Of a DNA stretch of 31,532 nucleotides, positions 30,606 through 31,532 are shown piece by piece. Position 1 is the stretch's first letter; every line of letters starts with the position of its first letter. The notes under the pieces were generated by a model that made no database searches, had not been told where the DNA came from, and saw only the letters and a list, made by a program, of their open reading frames with translations. The position numbers and the translations under genes are program-made. This DNA is from Apostichopus californicus (taxonomy: Eukaryota > Echinodermata > Holothuroidea > Aspidochirotida > Stichopodidae). The stretch is taken from NCBI GenBank assembly GCA_020650975.1, contig JAIPMN010001613.1, positions 5,246 through 36,777 on the forward strand. Direction: 5' to 3'.

Positions 30606-31532
30606 CTGTGGTAAAAGAAAAATAAAAATATAAGAAAAATATATAAAAAAAAATATTAAAAAAATTTTTGTTTCACAGAAGCCTCAATGTGAGGTGGGGG
30701 GGGGGGGTATTTTTGTCCAGGATGAAGCGTCAAGGAGAGTGAACACACATTGGAATGTAGCCTCCTTTTGCCACTCTCTAGAGCTGAAGGTTTATGTGAG
30801 GTCACAGTGGGGTAGATTGTGGTGTCTGTTTTATGAAGCACTCTTAACACATAATAATTTTATTGAGCGGGTCACTCGACTATATCGACACATACCGCAA
30901 TGATTGAACAAGACTACTCCATGTATATTCTGAAACAATTTGAGTCAGGCCTAGAATTTTACAATTTTAGCCAAAAAAAATGTAGGTGCTGTAAAAAAGG
31001 CTACTGCCTAAAATTAACTTCTCACAGGCATATTCCTGAATAATAAAATAACAGTTAGTGTACAGCAAGGGCGGCGGAACCGGGGGGGCACAGGGGGCAC
31101 GTGCCCCCCACTTTTCCTCAGGTTAAAAATGTGCCCTTTTTCTACATAAAAATTGTACTCTTGATCACCTTACTAGGTCAGCATAGGCGTAGGAGCCCAA
31201 TCTGATTTGGGGGGCTGTAACGACTTGCCCGAATAATAGAACCAAAATTTTTGCGCGCTCCGCGCGCGTTCAACGTCTTAATGTGCATATCATATATAGG
31301 CATGCATCGGTTATTACACCGCATGCCAATAACATACAACCATTTGCCGTGTTATTACCCTTCCATGTTATTTATAACTATTGGGGAAGTCGTTACAATA
31401 ATAATGATAATAATAATATCATAATTTCCAAAAATGCATTGCTATATTACATTGTGACTTTGTAATAAGCAGAAGCCATATAGCCTACTATGAATAATGA
31501 GTATAGTTTTAATATCCCATAACCTACCCCAT
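30606..31532 (-). other. upstream RPS8 intron (continues beyond the window) with transposon remains
   Basis: No further RPS8 exon is visible to the right of 30605, so this is probably intron up to the edge. It holds an A/T-rich stretch (30610-30670), a 12-base G run (about 30696-30707) and, from 31068, two adjoining transposon-like ends. The small open frames at 30656-30903 are on both strands and match nothing known. Confidence 0.6.
31068..31262. mobile_element. two adjoining DNA-transposon-like ends
   Basis: CAAGGGCGGCGGAACCG (from about 31068) resembles a hAT-type terminus. It leads into GGGGGCACGTGCCCCC (31093-31108), a perfect 16-bp palindrome. A second terminus-like sequence, CATAGGCGTAGGAGCC (from 31182), follows with GGGGGGCTG and a TTTTGCGCGCTCCGCGCGCG block (about 31250-31269). 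The same CGCTCCGCGCG style occurs near the right end of the hAT element at 26588. No matching opposite ends were found in the window, so the extents are unknown. Confidence 0.5.

Noticed and set aside
31130..31185. Second C/D-like candidate in the upstream RPS8 intron (GGTGATC .. CCTGAGG on the - strand)
   Set aside because: The C box is poor, no closing stem is found, and the sequence belongs to transposon-like repeats.
1..31532. CRISPR arrays, bacterial operons or a new defence system
   Set aside because: The tandem repeats lack unique spacers of even size, the genes have introns, and the content is typical of an animal nuclear genome.

Overview
The window is eukaryotic nuclear DNA from an invertebrate animal. 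It is AT-rich and gene-poor, has interrupted genes with GT/AG splice sites, and carries decayed DNA transposons, a tRNA-derived SINE, minisatellites and long A/T and G homopolymers. The proteins and repeat style suggest a marine deuterostome, and an echinoderm such as a sea cucumber is my best guess. That identification is an inference from familiarity and was not tested.

Two protein-coding genes are supported. On the + strand, an SPSB1/SPSB4 (Gustavus-type) SPRY and SOCS-box protein is encoded by two coding exons (4503..5196 and 5963..6090). Joined, they give 273 residues, the length of human SPSB1. A splice acceptor at 4356 shows that at least one 5' non-coding exon lies upstream; a promoter-like ETS + CRE cluster near 2441-2461 is a weak candidate for its start. 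On the - strand, the last two coding exons of ribosomal protein S8 (30605..30476 and 29629..29520) give the C-terminal 79 residues; the rest of that gene lies beyond the right edge. The two genes run towards each other, about 23 kb apart.

The last RPS8 intron holds a convincing C/D-box snoRNA candidate (30120..30208, - strand): C, D' and D boxes closed by a 10-bp terminal stem that abuts the boxes. RPS8 introns host C/D snoRNAs in vertebrates, so the position fits. This is the most interesting new item in the window.

The rest is intergenic or intronic DNA dominated by repeats. These are: a 250-bp tandem duplication (3007-3470); a satellite of about 105 bp in six to seven copies (14120-14815); a 22-bp minisatellite that decays in one direction (16171-16735); four copies of one TTAA-flanked MITE of about 360 bp (two + at 19871 and 21662, two - at 27422 and 28113); a shortened and frameshifted hAT element with ZMYM1-like transposase remains (24264-26666); a tRNA-headed SINE touching its right end (26665-26900); a TGACC-rich repeat (28490-28930); a pyrimidine tract (29090-29345); and transposon-like ends in the next RPS8 intron (31068-31260). 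No CRISPR array, operon, rRNA gene or intact tRNA gene was seen.
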